A DNA stretch of 64,000 nt from Plectrocnemia conspersa (GCA_009617715.1 VTFK01000191.1:434001-498000); one strand, 5' to 3'. Counted from the first letter of the stretch, positions 12,535 to 25,879 are shown. Numbers and translations: made by a program. The notes: generated by a model from the sequence alone, not told the origin.

Positions 12535-13122
12535 TATTTTAACATAAAATTTGAGATCCCTTCGGCTGTCAGTAAAGAGACAATTGTCAATATCGCCTAT
12601 TGCTACTTCACAAAAACAATAAAAAAAACCTTTTGGATTATCGAAAAAGAAAAATAGCCCAAAACAAAGATAAAACCGCCGGCCGGTTAGAGTAATAGAA
12701 AATCGCAAAAAATATTGGCCATTTAAATAGTATAAGTATACATATTTTCAAACATCTGGCACGAACACCTTCAGGAGGGTTTCTTATCTGAGTATCTTTT
12801 TTTATCACTTAAGCAAAAATAAGTTCGAGTGTTAAAAATTTGTAAACATTTGTTTGTTCTTCCCAGACCCCTATAAATAAACCTTCCAAAAAGTATGCAT
12901 ATCAGGCATGAACCCGCCTTTAATTATGCAGCGTTATTAAAAGGGCAGTGATTGTAAACCTTTCAAAAATATTCGTACAAATTTAATTTTATATAATAAA
13001 AAATACTTCATAAAATTTCTCAAAAAATGAAAATTCTCGATCTCGACGTTAACATTGCCATTTAATCAGATGAAAAACAACTCTTTTTGCGAGAAATTCT
13101 TGAGAGGAAACACTAGTGCTAA
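12535..13122. repeat. Dispersed repeat, copy 1 (Helitron-like end)
   Basis: This block is about 75% identical by eye, in the same orientation, to 19347-19962. Landmarks include the shared core AACCGCCGGCCGGTTAGAG (about 12673-12694), the phrases GAACCCGCC and TGCAGCGTT, and an end in AAACACTAG. Near that end both copies can pair TCTCGA with TCGAGA or similar, a hairpin a few bases before CTAG, as in Helitron 3' ends. The minus-strand frames that overlap it are by-products of the repeat. Confidence 0.7.
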
Positions 13123-14570
13123 CATATGCCATTATAATCAGAGATTTCATCCATCGTTGAGCGGTATAAAAACAACCCTTTTTTTGCTTAAAAATCCATA
13201 TGCAAATAAAGTGAAGGGCGCAATAATTCCCTCATTTTTATTTTTAAATATTCTATTGAGTTATAGAACATATTTGTATTTATAATTAATATTATCGTCC
13301 AAAAACTACATATAAAACATATTTTTCAGGGTTTTTGTTAACGAAGAAACAATTATATAGTAGATGCGGAAGACGAACAAAGAACTTTCAGAGTTAATAA
13401 TTATGAAGCGAATACGGTTTCATGAATATTCTTAAAGAAACAAAGGTGTATGAAGTAAGCGGTGAACTATTCTCTTCATAGCTACGTTAAAAAATAAGAA
13501 CTATTCCACTTACATATGTTGAAGTTGCAACAGCTTTTTCAGCGATTATTTTATTTATTACAATGCTTCGTATAAGTATAGCTGATGGTATTGATACATT
13601 TTATGTTATAAATTCGCTGATATACTAAATTTACATATCTGATATATATATATATTGTATTATTCAATGAAATAATAAATCATATCAATGTATTTCATGT
13701 TTATCTTTCTGCTCATTGGCTATTTAACCCATATTCCAGTAGCGATAAACTTTTTTCCCGGAAGCCAGGGGATCACAAATTACTAGGAAATAAAATACAT
13801 TACTTAGCATGCAGCATGATTGCATTAAAAGAGCAAAAGCTAGTTCATTTATAACGATAAAATAAAATTATGTAACAATGTTTGTTTTATAGTATCGAAA
13901 CGTTTTCACCACATAACGCAACACTTTGTTCTGAAGTTCTGGATGGATTCAATATATATATTTTTGTTGCACATACTCATAATTGGATATAAGCTTTAAA
14001 GCTTGTTGGGGTATAATAAGTTTATAATATAGTATCTTCTGAGAAGTCAATACATTTCCAATGTGATTATTTAGATATTTACAAGGAATATTAAAATTGA
14101 TGTGTTTACATCTGGAACATAACATGTCTTAATTAAATATTGCAAATAGTTTTTGTATAAATATATATATTTTTACTATTAAAAATCAACACGAATGTCA
14201 GTAACTTGATAAATATTTTTTCCATATGTATGTACATATAATACATACATGAAAATATTTGCCATCCCTAATATAGGGTATCGTAACGCACGTACGCAGG
14301 ATGTGAACACACGGCCTAATACTAATTTGCCTTACAATTTCGGTTTCTGATAACTCGCACAAGCCTATATATCTAATTTTAGAATATTTATTCGATGGTG
14401 ACATACATTTTTTGCTCATAATACGTTTTAAAAGCAATTTCCTTTTGAATAGTTTCAGAATTGGCTCCAATATATCAAGCTGAAATTTCCTTCCCAATAC
14501 TTATTGAACAGAGATTGCATTTTGCTCACATTTTATAGTATCATAAACTTCGCTTATGTCTTATGCACCC

Positions 14571-14724
14571 TTAATCACGTTCGATTGAAATACGTGTGCG
14601 CATTTTAATACGACGTTAATCAAACTCGGACTCGACCAATTTCCCGCGAGCTTTCCGTGGAAAATCGCTTACACGGCGTCAATAACGGCGCACAGGTGCC
14701 CTATTATTTTTTTGATAACGATCC
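14571..14724 (+). repeat. Left arm of a large inverted pair
   Basis: Read on the plus strand this segment matches the minus strand of 17974-18138. The shared core includes ACGTTAATCAAACTCGGA, GGCGTCAATAACG, GGTGCCCTATTATTTTTT and GATAACGATCC. It also contains a degenerate form of a palindrome (GCAATTTTCCGCGGAAAATTGC-like) that is nearly perfect in the other arm. Similarity stops abruptly after GATCC, so the outer and inner borders are fairly sharp. Confidence 0.7.
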
Positions 14725-15639
14725 GGAAATCGAACACTCAGCGATTTGTGTGCCCCAGTATGCAGTACTACCACTGTTTTGCTCAAATCCATTATTCGGC
14801 CATTTACACGCCGTGCGACGAAACGCGCCATTGGAGATTTATCGAAAACGTGCTTTTATTTTTATATACGTTCCTCCCTTTCATCTCGCCAGATAGGAAG
14901 TGCTTCTGCGTCCCCAAACTGGTCGTTTCACTCTTCTTAATTGATTATTATGTCTTTATTGAAACGGCGCTGAACGGGTCTATTGTCCTTGGATAACCTT
15001 AATTTATGGTTTTCTTGTTGTCTGTTCTTATTTGTGACGTCTAGAATCAATAACAGACATATCAATTTAAATGGGTTTCTATAATAAATATATATTATTT
15101 ATTAAAAATAAAGGAACATGTTAATTTTAACTGGAGTATTTTTTGTTTAAGGAATAATCTATATTTGATTAATATAGCTGTTATATTTAAATATAAAACT
15201 ATAAAACATTAAAAAAATACTCCTTTTTAAAATTTCTCACTTGGTATGTTTTATCTTTAACTTAAAATGTCTATATATTACATTAAACCCAATATATATT
15301 CAATAAGTTTATTTATGCATTAAAAGATCAAGAGTTAAAATGATTTTTTAAATAATAAAAAGCATATTATAGAAGAAAAAATAAAATTACAAAAAAACAA
15401 AATTTGTTATGCATTAGAAAATGAATTTAGTATGTAAATTAAAATATGAAATTAGTAGTGAAATAGCTAAAATATAAATTATATTAATGATTAGCTAGGA
15501 AAAATATATTACAGCTTTTGGGAACAGCTGTAATTCCTGGGACGAAATTAGACGTTAGGATTTGCTAAAAAGCTTTGTCCTATTCTTCATGTCAGGAGCG
15601 TTCATTTTTATTTTTTAAAGACAAAGTTTGTACATGTTA

Positions 15640-15910
15640 TTTATACGTGAAGTTTCTCGTGAGTGCATTCGTAGCCTCAGGCATCTTCGAAGTGGGTTCA
15701 ACTCTGAATTTTGGACGTGTAGCTAGACCAAGGGATGCGAAGAGAGAAGCGGCGGCTTCTGTGATCTTCGATTGTCTGAAGTTTGTACGATCTTAGTGAG
15801 TCTTGTTCTTGAAGTTCTGATGCCTTGAAATCCAAAGTGGATGTTCAAGTGTCATTGGTCGCCCACTTTCCCGTATATATACCTTTGACTTCTTCCATAG
15901 AAGTTTATTT
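15640..15910 (+). promoter_or_regulatory. GC-rich block with CAAT and TATA-type signals
   Basis: After a GC-rich stretch (15660-15800), the plus strand has CATTGG (about 15858) and then CGTATATATACC (about 15874-15885), spaced like a CCAAT box and a TATA box. This resembles the layout of the LTR-like blocks at 50090-50600 and 59760-60070. It could be an LTR remnant or a real promoter. The region is open on both strands, but no exon could be fitted to it. Confidence 0.3.
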
Positions 15911-16714
15911 TGCCTTTTTTAATGAAACGGTCCAAGGACCTTCCGTAGATATAGGCAAATAGGCAGTTGCCTAGGAGCGGCAAATTACCACAGAATAAAT
16001 TTAAAAAATGTCAAAATATTTTTAGCACGCGAATTAATTTTACAATATATTTCATTAAATGTCATGCATTTTTCTGGTGAAATGCAAGGAGAGAAGCAAT
16101 TGCCCCCCGTCTGCCCGTCCCTGTTAGAATTCACGTTAAAAGCAAGAAAATCGTGCTGTCGAAGTGCCAACATTCATATTAAGACTTTTCATAACAATAT
16201 TAAGACTTACAATAAGTTAGAATCGAATGAAGCAATTCTAAACCGAATTTTGACCAATAGAAGAGCACAAAAAACTATTAACCCATCTCAGAAGTCAAAA
16301 AATTCACGTCAAAAGCAATAAAATCGTGCCGTGGCAGTAGGAACACCCACTGCGGTGGCGCCGACACATTTTTTTTGCTTTTCATGCGAATTTTTAACTT
16401 CTAAGAAGTGATAATTGCTTTTTGCGCCCTCCTATTGAGCAAAATTCGGATTGAATATACTTTAATCAGCCCTCTTAACCCAGAAGTTCATAGTAATATC
16501 ATTAAATATAGCTATCAAAATTCAGACAAACAACTGAGAAAAATATTTTGGACTTGACCTTATGAAAATACTAAAACTATAATTAGTTTTACAACTTTCA
16601 TTAGATTAGGTTTGGATTTTCAGCAAATGGACGTTTGGCAAGTGTCAAATAAAGCTACATAAACATTTTAGAGCAGCAAATAATTTCACTAGCACCAATC
16701 AGTTAAATTATATT

Positions 16715-16910
16715 TTCGCTAGTAGAAATATATATCTACAGGTGAAAATATATTTGCACCTCACTAGGAAAAATATAACTTGACTAAAAAATACATTTAT
16801 ACAACGCATTTAATTTATTACTTCATATGGAAAAGTTGAAATTAAATAATTTTATTAACACCTGCCAGATAAATTTTATTTTAACTGGTAAAAATATATA
16901 TATCTACTGA
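16715..16910. repeat. Series of short AT-core palindromes
   Basis: Repeated units have the form GGTGAAAATATATTTGCACC: each has a TATA core flanked by complementary GTAG/CTAC or GGTG/CACC. Clear cases lie at 16722-16739 and 16741-16760, with weaker ones at about 16763-16780 and 16887-16908. This looks like a decayed palindromic-unit repeat. No coding potential is seen. Confidence 0.5.
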
Positions 16911-16964
16911 TAAAAATGAATTTCGATATGATTTCACTGAAATTACTTATTTAAAAATATTTTC

Positions 16965-16982
16965 GGGATAGATTTGAACCTG
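16965..16982 (-). repeat. Isolated B-box-like site
   Basis: The minus strand reads CAGGTTCAAATCTATCCCG, close to a tRNA B box. No matching A box is found upstream. A SINE relic is possible but weakly supported. Confidence 0.2.
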
Positions 16983-17017
16983 TTTTTTTTAGATTTTTTT
17001 GAAGGACAACTCAGAAT

Positions 17018-17182
17018 CAGGGACGTCAATTCGAATTTTTTCTTGTGAGAGGGGGGGGGGGGCAAAAATTGGCTAGTCATTTTTTTTAATATTTTGATTT
17101 TATTAAAATTTATAGTATTGCATTAAATGACTTGTAATTTTCTGGTCAAATTCAAGAGGGGCACCCACAAAAGACGTCCCTG
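17018..17182. mobile_element. 165-bp MITE with CAGGGACGTC termini
   Basis: The element starts CAGGGACGTC and ends GACGTCCCTG, a perfect 10-bp terminal inverted repeat. Inside is a run of 12 G (17051-17062). Related text (ATTAAATGTCATGC..TTTTCTGGTGAAATGCAAG) occurs at about 16050-16090, next to a second eroded member of the family. Target duplications are not clear. The CAGGG start suggests hAT, but this is not proved. Confidence 0.6.
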
Positions 17183-17973
17183 AGAGCTGAGGGTTTGTAC
17201 CTGCCTAGAAAGTAAATTATTTTCGATCGAAATTGTGAACTATCTTTCACCGCTTTTTTAACTTCACTTGTAATCTACTAAAACTTATTTGCCTTAAATC
17301 GTTGTCTTCGTAAAGAATAAATAAAAACACCAGAAAATTTTTCAGATTGATATTATCAAACAGATTCTTCACCAAAGCTAATTTCACAGCTTGAAGTCAC
17401 GGAAAATAATTCGGACGATTAATATGATTTATTTCATAAAAGTGAAAGAATGTATGATTTTCTAGCCCTTGCTAATTAATGACACGATGCGAATTTCGTT
17501 GTTAAACAATCTCTTATTGATATATAAACTAGAATACAGCCGTACTGAATTCTCCGATTTCAAGGACTTTCTGAAAAATCATTCTCCAGAACCATCACTT
17601 CACGTCCAACTTGTAAAATAAACAGGAGTTGAGCCAAAATCGCTTCAAGCGAAGCTAAGACATTTCTTAGAAAACCGCCGAAAATAGCCACTTTTCTCCA
17701 ACCATCAACCAAATTCAACTAAGCAGTGACCCGAATCGCAAGAGTTCAAAGAAGTTCAAGGAGAACATCACGTACATATTTATATTCATTATTGCCCAAA
17801 TTGTAAAAATGGTTTATAATTAAGAACTTATACTTTGTACACATGCTATACCTAGATTCGCATTTTATATTATATCAATAATGCAAACTAATAGCGCAAT
17901 ACGTTAGACCTTCACAAGTAAATACTATACAATAATTAGTATTTTTGTCACTCTGTACATGTTAAAAAGTACT

Positions 17974-18138
17974 GGATCGTTATCAAAAAATAATAGGGCA
18001 CCAGTGCTTCGTTATTGACGCCATGTAAGCAATTTTCCGCGGAAAATTGCCTGAATCCGAGTTTGATTAACGTCAGATTAAAGAGCGAAGGTGCGAGCAT
18101 TTAATTTTTTTTTGCTGTTTTTCAGTATCGAACGTGTG
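17974..18138 (-). repeat. Right arm of a large inverted pair
   Basis: This is the inverse copy of 14571-14724, about 3.2 kb away. It holds the near-perfect palindrome CAATTTTCCGCGGAAAATTG (about 18031-18050). The arms may be the ends of one large decayed element that includes 14725-17973, or two insertions of a short repeat family. No transposase frame is visible between them. Confidence 0.7.
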
Positions 18139-19346
18139 TGGGCTGTTTAACGTTAAAGTACGCCTGTAATATCGAGCGACCGTAATTGCCACGTATGTAA
18201 ATTTGATCAGGCGACCGTTAAACGTCACAATACCGCAAAGCAAATGGCAATGTATTTTTAGCTTTTACGAGCGGTGTATGTAGTGTGTAATGAAAAATAA
18301 TTATTGCGCTGTTGATGTGTCAATGGGTTCTAATATTTAGCAATTAATGAAAAACACATATTCATATTAGAATATGATGAAGTTATATTTTGATAATTGG
18401 AATGCATTAAAATGTCGCATTAATTACAATTACAGAAGATATTCGCATAATAAAGATACACTTCCCTATAATATTTAAAAGGATTTTTATTTTTAAAATA
18501 AATTTATTTTGCTAGTAAAAGATTTTTCATCTCATTGTCATGAAAGTCTTTCGGTATCAAACGCCGAGTTTCCCATAGCCTAAACTTTTATAAAGTTAAA
18601 GGTCTAACAAAACGATTTTCCCCTTATTTTTGGAATAAAGTAGCACTTTTCTATCACAAGCGTCATTTTTTATCACTTTTAATTTGTAGTAATAAACGAG
18701 CCTGTGATTACTTCAAGATGCTCATTTATGGCTATTATATTTAAATACATAGATCAGTAGCCAATTCTTCACAAAAAGTAAGCAAATATAACATAATTTA
18801 ACATTTATTAGGACAATGATAAATAACTGAATAATGTAAATAATAATAAAAAATACTTTTAATTAAAAAGTACTAAAAGATTGGCGATATACATAAAATT
18901 TATTCCATGTAGGTGGCACTATATATTTCTTAACTAATGACATTTAATATGCTACATATTTATATGAGGGCTGGCTAGCAAAAGGTGTAAACTGTAAAGG
19001 TACATATGTTTTAATCAGGATCCTGAAGAGCAACTATGCAAAATTTAAAATAGATCCATTAAATATTGTAAGATTGTATAAAGTATCAACTGTATATAAA
19101 GGATAATTGGAATTTGTCGAGCCATTAAATAATCTGCGAATAATTTTTTTCCCCATTTTAAAAATTTCTGCTTTTGAATGATAACTAAAGAAGTCATTAT
19201 TTTTTTGACTTGTAAAAGATTCTAGATTTTGTAAATATTTATATATTATATAAAGCAGACATCAATGTCTGCTTTCTTCAATTATATAATTACTCTTTAA
19301 TTTTCCGTTGAAATTTCGAACCTGGCTCAGAATGGATATTTTCCAA

Positions 19347-19962
19347 TTGTTTTAACAAAATAAATTAAGGCCCCTTGGGCTGTTAATAATAATCGTGAAA
19401 AAATTGTTAATAACAGCCGTTGTCATTTTACAAAAACAATATAAAATACTTTTTTGGATTATCGAAAAATCGTCGCTTTGCATTCTGCCGATTCCCATAC
19501 GTAATTTATTTTTATCGGAGCGGGTTCTTAGATCACCATTGTAAAGATAAAACCGCCGGCCGGTTAGAGTAATATAAAACCGCAAAAACAAAATGTTGGT
19601 CATTCAAATACTTTTGCTCTTCCGAGAAAGTATAACATCTGGCACATACACCTTCGGAAAGGTTTTTTATCTGAGTATCTTCTATTATTACTTAAGCAAA
19701 AAAAGCTAGTGTTAAAAAATTGTAAACAATTATTTGTCATTCCTAGACCCCTATTAAAACCTTTTAAGAAGTATGCATATTAGGGATGAACCCGCCTATA
19801 CTTATGCAGCGTTTTAAAATAGACAGTGGTTGTAAACCATTTAAAAATATTCGTACAAATTTAATTTTATAAAATAAAAATGCTTTGTAAAATTTCTCGA
19901 GAATTAAGATTCCTTTTCTCGATATATTTTTAAGAAATAATTTTCGAGATAAAACACTAGCA
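19347..19962. repeat. Dispersed repeat, copy 2 (Helitron-like end)
   Basis: This is the second copy of the repeat at 12535-13122. The core AACCGCCGGCCGGTTAGAG lies at about 19551-19571. The copy has an extra segment of roughly 60 bp (about 19470-19530) that copy 1 lacks, so copy 1 carries a deletion or copy 2 an insertion. It ends TTCGAGATAAAACACTAG, with a matching TTCTCGA upstream. No helicase or Rep domain is present, so it would be non-autonomous. Confidence 0.7.
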
Positions 19963-20052
19963 CCCAAAAACACACCACGTTAAGAAACATTATGCTAGTC
20001 CCTAAATGTATTCACTTATTTTTAGATATCTGCATATTGAGCGATCTTGCAT

Positions 20053-20098
20053 TGATTTTAAATGTCACATATAATATAGTATGTGACATTTAAAATCA
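20053..20098. repeat. Perfect 19-bp hairpin with 8-nt loop
   Basis: TGATTTTAAATGTCACATA (20053-20071) is followed by loop taatatag and then the exact reverse complement (20080-20098). No mismatch is present. The stem is short for a typical animal miRNA precursor, which usually has bulges and a longer stem, so a mini-palindrome or a recent template-switch event is as likely as an RNA gene. Confidence 0.85.
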
Positions 20099-20999
20099 GT
20101 TATATTCTTAGTACTAGCGGTTTATTTAAGGTAAAAGTCGCAATATATATTGCCTTATTTTAATTTTACCGCAAAAATATAAACATACAGCGATATTATT
20201 CTAAATGAATAATTTTCTTCATGCAAGAATCTTTATACTTTGTCTACGTAAATTATTTTTTTTATATAAATCTGTCTTCGAATCTACAAAAAATTATTGA
20301 TTGAAGCTGTATTTATAAATTATTTAAAAATAACAAATTGGTTGTGTAGGTTTTTGTGTGAGTTTAAAAATCTTTGTAAATTTGTGGGCTTAAAAGTCGT
20401 AAAAAAGTTAAAGAAACTTTAAATTGGAGCAATTGGAGTGTGAATAAATAAAATAAGTATATGTTATAAAAAACGTACGTACATACATTTAACTTCAAAC
20501 TACTCATTAAAATACTTGTAGTAATTTTCTTTTGCTTGCCAAAAATTGTATATCAATTAATAGCATCTTTCACTATCTTGATTATTGAAAATCACAATAG
20601 TTGCTCATTTTCATTGCTCAAGTGATGGTAAGATACTTGGATTTTTATGATGGGATATTGGGTATTTTTTTTGTTACATGTAATCAAAACTGTGCTATCG
20701 TGCTAGGTACATAATATTTTATGTACGCACATGCCCAATGGAACAAAGCGAAGCGACATTTTATATTAAAATACTTTTAAGATAAAAATAATAATAATAG
20801 TTACAATTTTCTTTGAACTAAATACTATGTCTTTATATAGTTCTTAAAACTAATAACCACTTTTTTAGAATCTCGTTAATGTAACATTTCAAGACAGAAC
20901 AGACAAATTTACTCTTGTAATTAATCGCTACTTTAACTCCAGCGTTATTTACGTAACGTAAAATAACGTGATTATTTCACGCCTCGTATAATTTACACC

Positions 21000-23190
21000 A
21001 AAGTTAGTTATAATGAATTTTATGTGAATTGTAATGTTTTATTTATTTTATTACAAAACAGACATGTATATATATAATATTATTTTAATGCGCGATAAAT
21101 TAACTTATTTGATTTTAGTAAAGAAACAGGAATAAAAATAATTGTAGAATATCAAAAAAGCTTGTGGATAATTTTCATAATTTTTGAGTAACTCCAGGAA
21201 GAAATGGCAACTATCGAAACACATTTTGATAGAATCGAATGAACACAACATAACGAATCATTTGACTCTTTTTGTGTAAGTACTACAAAGGAAAAGGGAA
21301 AAGGTCCTGGAGACGTCGGTGTGGGAACACTTGAGTTATATGGGCGTCTGGAAATTCGTGTTTGTTATTTGAACCTTGTTCTTCTTTTAATAGTAGAGAC
21401 AACGCAAAACGATTCTACCCTTGTCAAGGGACTGCTTCGGCTTGATACAAAAGTAAATACTTTTGCACTGAATACGCACACATGTTCTTGATGTGGTTCA
21501 TTATTATTCGAATTTATAGTTTTTAAAACTATTTTATATAGCAATATTTTCCAATAAAAAAATATATTTTTTTAAATGAAAATAAATGTTGTATGCTATA
21601 TTTCATTGGAAATTATAGAAAAACATTTTACATATCGTAACGAATTCAATACCCGAATATACATATATTAAAATATTATCTGACCAAGTTAAAACGGGAT
21701 ATTTGGAAAGGCAAAAAAGTACAAAGCCCAAGCAAACTTCTGAATACTCAGGTGTTGTTTCTGGGAAGCGAATACGAAATGAGCAATAAACGCGTTTTAC
21801 ACGCAACTATGCTAATATTTCACAAACAGTGTGCCTTTTTCGGATTTTTCTTCGCATAAAATTGCGGTATTTATAAGTCTGATGCCGTTGAGAAGGTCAC
21901 TGTTTTTCGATAATATATGTATACATAAAAAACATTATATTAAACGAATTTCACGGTTAGGGTTTGTTTTTAGAACATATTTTACGCAGTAAAGAAATAT
22001 AGGGCAGAACAGAGCAAGATAAAGTATTCAAAGTTTTTTTATACTGGCTGGTGTATTTAACCCTATATACGGAAAAGTGCCATTTAAAGGCCTTAAAGGT
22101 TACTATATAAATCGTTAACTATATCGCTTTGAATTGTCATCCACTGGTAGCCTTCTACAAATCAATCTTTTACTATTATTGAACGCCGTTTATAAAAAAA
22201 TTGATTAGATTTTTTCACAACAAATGTAATACTACGTATTCAGGAACTAAAAATCTTTAAAAATATTACTTAAATCAATCTAATAATATTTTTTCTATAA
22301 TATTAAAGTTAATATTGAAATATATGCAATAAATTAATATTTGCTTATTAAAAATATAATAAATACGAATATATCCTTTTCTAAATCATGTTTATAAAAT
22401 CAGAAGTTATTAATAGTGTTTGTATAGCTTTGCATATGATGTCAATTGATTCATTTATATTAAAATCTATTATATTGATTATTGATTCTTTAACTTAGTT
22501 GTATAGTTTTTGTAAATAAATTTTATTGAGAAAAAAGCTGAAATTAAATCAAAACAAAGTATGTTATTAATATTATACATTATTGTACAATCAGAATTTA
22601 GGATGTGGAAATTTTTGAGTAGAAAAATGTAATAATGACGTTCAATTTTATTGACAATGTTTGCAGGTACTTCAAATTGATTTGAATATATATTTCAATA
22701 AATATTCTCAATTGAGTTTCAGATCCAATCTTAAGTGCTGAATAATCAGAAATACAATTACAAGTGGTATTAATTGAGTTTAAATATTTTTTTTGTAAAA
22801 TCAGATACGCTCATTTTATATCGCAAAGAAAATAATGATGCAGTCACTAAAAAGAGACTGCAAATAATTAATTTGCGGTGATTTAAGACTGCTGCTGGTA
22901 CAAACAGAGCCTAATGTAGACAAATTTATAGTACAACACTAGCTTTTTTCTACTCATGTTTATAATAATTGCTCAATGGTAAAACAGTTATGGAAAATTC
23001 AATATCAAATAATTTATTTATAGGCTTATTAAGTGCATTTAGGTGCATAAAATGGTACTAAATATAAAATAAAGCCATCACATTTTTTCTAGACTCGAAT
23101 ATACCACGCACATATAAAAACGAATTTTATTGCTCATGCTATTCATAAAGAGCATTAAAATAAATTATATAAGACATATCTCATATATTT
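21000..23190. other. AT-rich intron sequence, no gene seen
   Basis: There is one more balanced patch at about 21290-21480, without exon borders. TTAACCCTATATACGG at about 22058 resembles a lone piggyBac-type end with no partner. Otherwise the sequence is simple AT-rich. Confidence 0.4.
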
Positions 23191-23210
23191 CTAATTTATT
23201 ATTAGCAATA

Positions 23211-23249
23211 ACGAAACGAATAAAACAATTATAATTTTATTCGTTTCGT
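23211..23249. repeat. Perfect 15-bp hairpin
   Basis: ACGAAACGAATAAAA (23211-23225), loop of 9 nt, then TTTTATTCGTTTCGT (23235-23249). This is one of several perfect hairpins in the window. Confidence 0.8.
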
Positions 23250-23499
23250 GATCATTTGAAGATTATATTTCCGCTTATTATGTAAATTTAAGATATGGCC
23301 ACAATTAATTTACGTTTATTACGCTCTGGAAAATTCTCTTTTGAATGGAAAAAAGCAATAAAAATACAATTTTAGAGCATTAGGCATTAAGCAATACTAA
23401 TAATACGGCGCTCTCGAGCACACCTTTATACATAAAATTAACATATGTTTAATAAATATTACACACAATCTTGAATTCAATTAGCATGTACTGTGTACC

Positions 23500-23830
23500 T
23501 TTTTTCAAGCGATGCGAAAATATTTACGGACATTAAGTTAACTGTTCGCCATTTCGGTTCTTCGTTAACGTTCATAGTAACGAAAACACGCATAATTGCC
23601 CGGCTGCGGTATGACTTTCGGTCGCGTTTACGGTTTTACGTTTCAACGTTATTTTTTGCTAGCCGCAACTTGCCTTTAGTACGTTGTTTAAATTTCACGA
23701 TAAAAGCTTCAAAAATACTTTATGACAGTCAGGGACTCGTTTAATACGGAACAACTTGAATTATCGCGAAAATGTCACATCCCAAGATTTCGTCGGTAGA
23801 TGACGACGTGACACTTTAGCGATTATTTTT
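23500..23830. other. CpG-bearing intronic island, candidate regulatory element
   Basis: About 330 bp with many CG dinucleotides and near-balanced composition, flanked on both sides by strongly AT-rich DNA. It has no splice-bordered exon and no repeat structure. Such islands inside a long developmental-type intron are often enhancers or conserved non-coding elements, but only a comparison could show it. Similar patches lie at 24095-24200 and 25495-25690. Confidence 0.35.
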
Positions 23831-25879
23831 TTTATCTACCTAACTAACATCTTACCCATTGAAATGATAAAAAAAACATGTATTTATAAAATATAACCAT
23901 TTACTATTTTATAATTATTTATATTTTGCTATTTCTGATCTGAGGTAATCGTAAAAGATGATCTAAATTCAATACGCGATGAACTTATTTTAAACATGCT
24001 CTATTTTTTTAAATATTTATAATATATTTCATATAAAATATATCTGATTTATTACAAATACATGATTTATCAATCCTGTTCATTACGTAAGTAAATTAAT
24101 GTCATCCGGGGGTCCAGCGAGACAGAGGCTTACGGAAAGGTGCGACGCACTGATTATTTTTCATTGTCGTCAATTCGGCACGGGTTTACGTTATCTTAGG
24201 AAGCGGATATTTAACTACTGAGTGTATAAGTGCAAACATAATAAATTTAAACGGTATGCGTATCAGATTTCTTAAAAAAATATTTTTGGTCTGTATACAT
24301 ATACTTTAAATCACCTGCGTTGCCTGAGAGAAAATAATATTCAAAGTACTGAGGCGAATTAAAATATTAAAAAATATTTTTTAAATATTTAAATAAATAT
24401 TTTTTGCTGAGGTGCACTTTAGGACCCTGAGAAAAATGCATTAGTTTTGAAATAAAAATTTAATTTAATTAGATGCTTTTAGATACGTAGGAATCACCCA
24501 TTAAACAAGTTATAAAAAATGGTGTATTTTTTGTTCTGATGCATGTGCAGAACAAAAATAAATTTAAGAAATAGGTTAGTGATTTTTTTTCAGGCACAAT
24601 TAACGTTAAAACGCGATCTATTTCAAATGAGAGATAACCTACGGGTTATCCAAATGGATAATGGAAGTTAAATGGTATTTCAGTTCCGCCTCTAAATCAC
24701 ATATGATTGCTCAAGGAGTCAGTAAGAGAAAGACCGTTGATCTCTTCCTATTTCCTCGAGCACTGCCATAGAAAATCATTTAAAAAATCATATTACTAAT
24801 TACTTCATTTTCGATCTACAAATACACGAAAGTTTTACCCCAATTTTATCTGTTCCATCTAAGTTCCATCCAACTGTTCCCTCTAAATAGACAATTACCT
24901 GAACTAAATATTATCAACATTGTTACTTTTAAAAGCTAAGACATCCTTCATCGGTTCTAAATTCAAACAATGAATTATTTTTATTATATAATTTATTTAC
25001 ATGATCTGTGATCAGATTATAGTTATTTTTTATTATTGTTTATTTTAATCCCACCAATATTATCTTCTTCACTACCAAATAATGAGTTAAATTCAACGTA
25101 TAATTCACGCATAAAGCTATCATCACTACTTTGAAATGGAAAGGATTAAGTTTGTTAATCCTCACTAAAGAATCGCCTTTCGATCTATGTAATTGAACAT
25201 AAATAGAACACTACTTGAACTATTAATTAATCAAGATGTATGAACCGATTTCTAGTGAATTTGATAATAAACTCATTAAATATAACTTAATGTGTTATAT
25301 AAAAATATATTAAATTTAAAATGTATCTTTACAATATTTTTTTTACTTTTCACCTGTAACTAATGCTAATGCCATATTATAATTTAATACCATAAATATG
25401 TCGAATATTAGTGGCATATACCATTTATACGTAGTGTTTGTAAAATACACAAGTGACTTGAACGTTTCGATTCACAAATAAGATAATCTCATTCCGTTTT
25501 TTTACGCTTCCTTTTACGACCATGCATCATATGAACGGTCTCGAAATTATAAGTTATCTCACACAAACACCCTTTCGTATCATCCGAAATATTTATTTTT
25601 CGGATTTTTTCTCCGTTTCCCGTCGGTAATATCGTGAGCCGACAAATTTTCCCCTAACAGGTATAAATTTCCACCCGCCTCTGTATATTACTTGTGTCAT
25701 TATTTCCGACCGCGTTTCTTTTTTGGAAGATTTACAAAGAAAAGGAAAAAATCAAACGATAATTCTAAAATACACCTCTGGTTGAGTCGATTTATATTAA
25801 TCGAGGCCTTGTTGTATATACAATAGATAATAAATGTTAGCAATGTTTATCAATTTACATGAATATATAATAAATATTG

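Noticed and set aside
15640..15796. Possible minus-strand exon (reads ITEAAASLFASLGLATRP) within intron 1
   Set aside because: The would-be acceptor has no pyrimidine tract, and the only donor gives a phase that cannot join exon 2. Kept only as a promoter-like GC-rich block.
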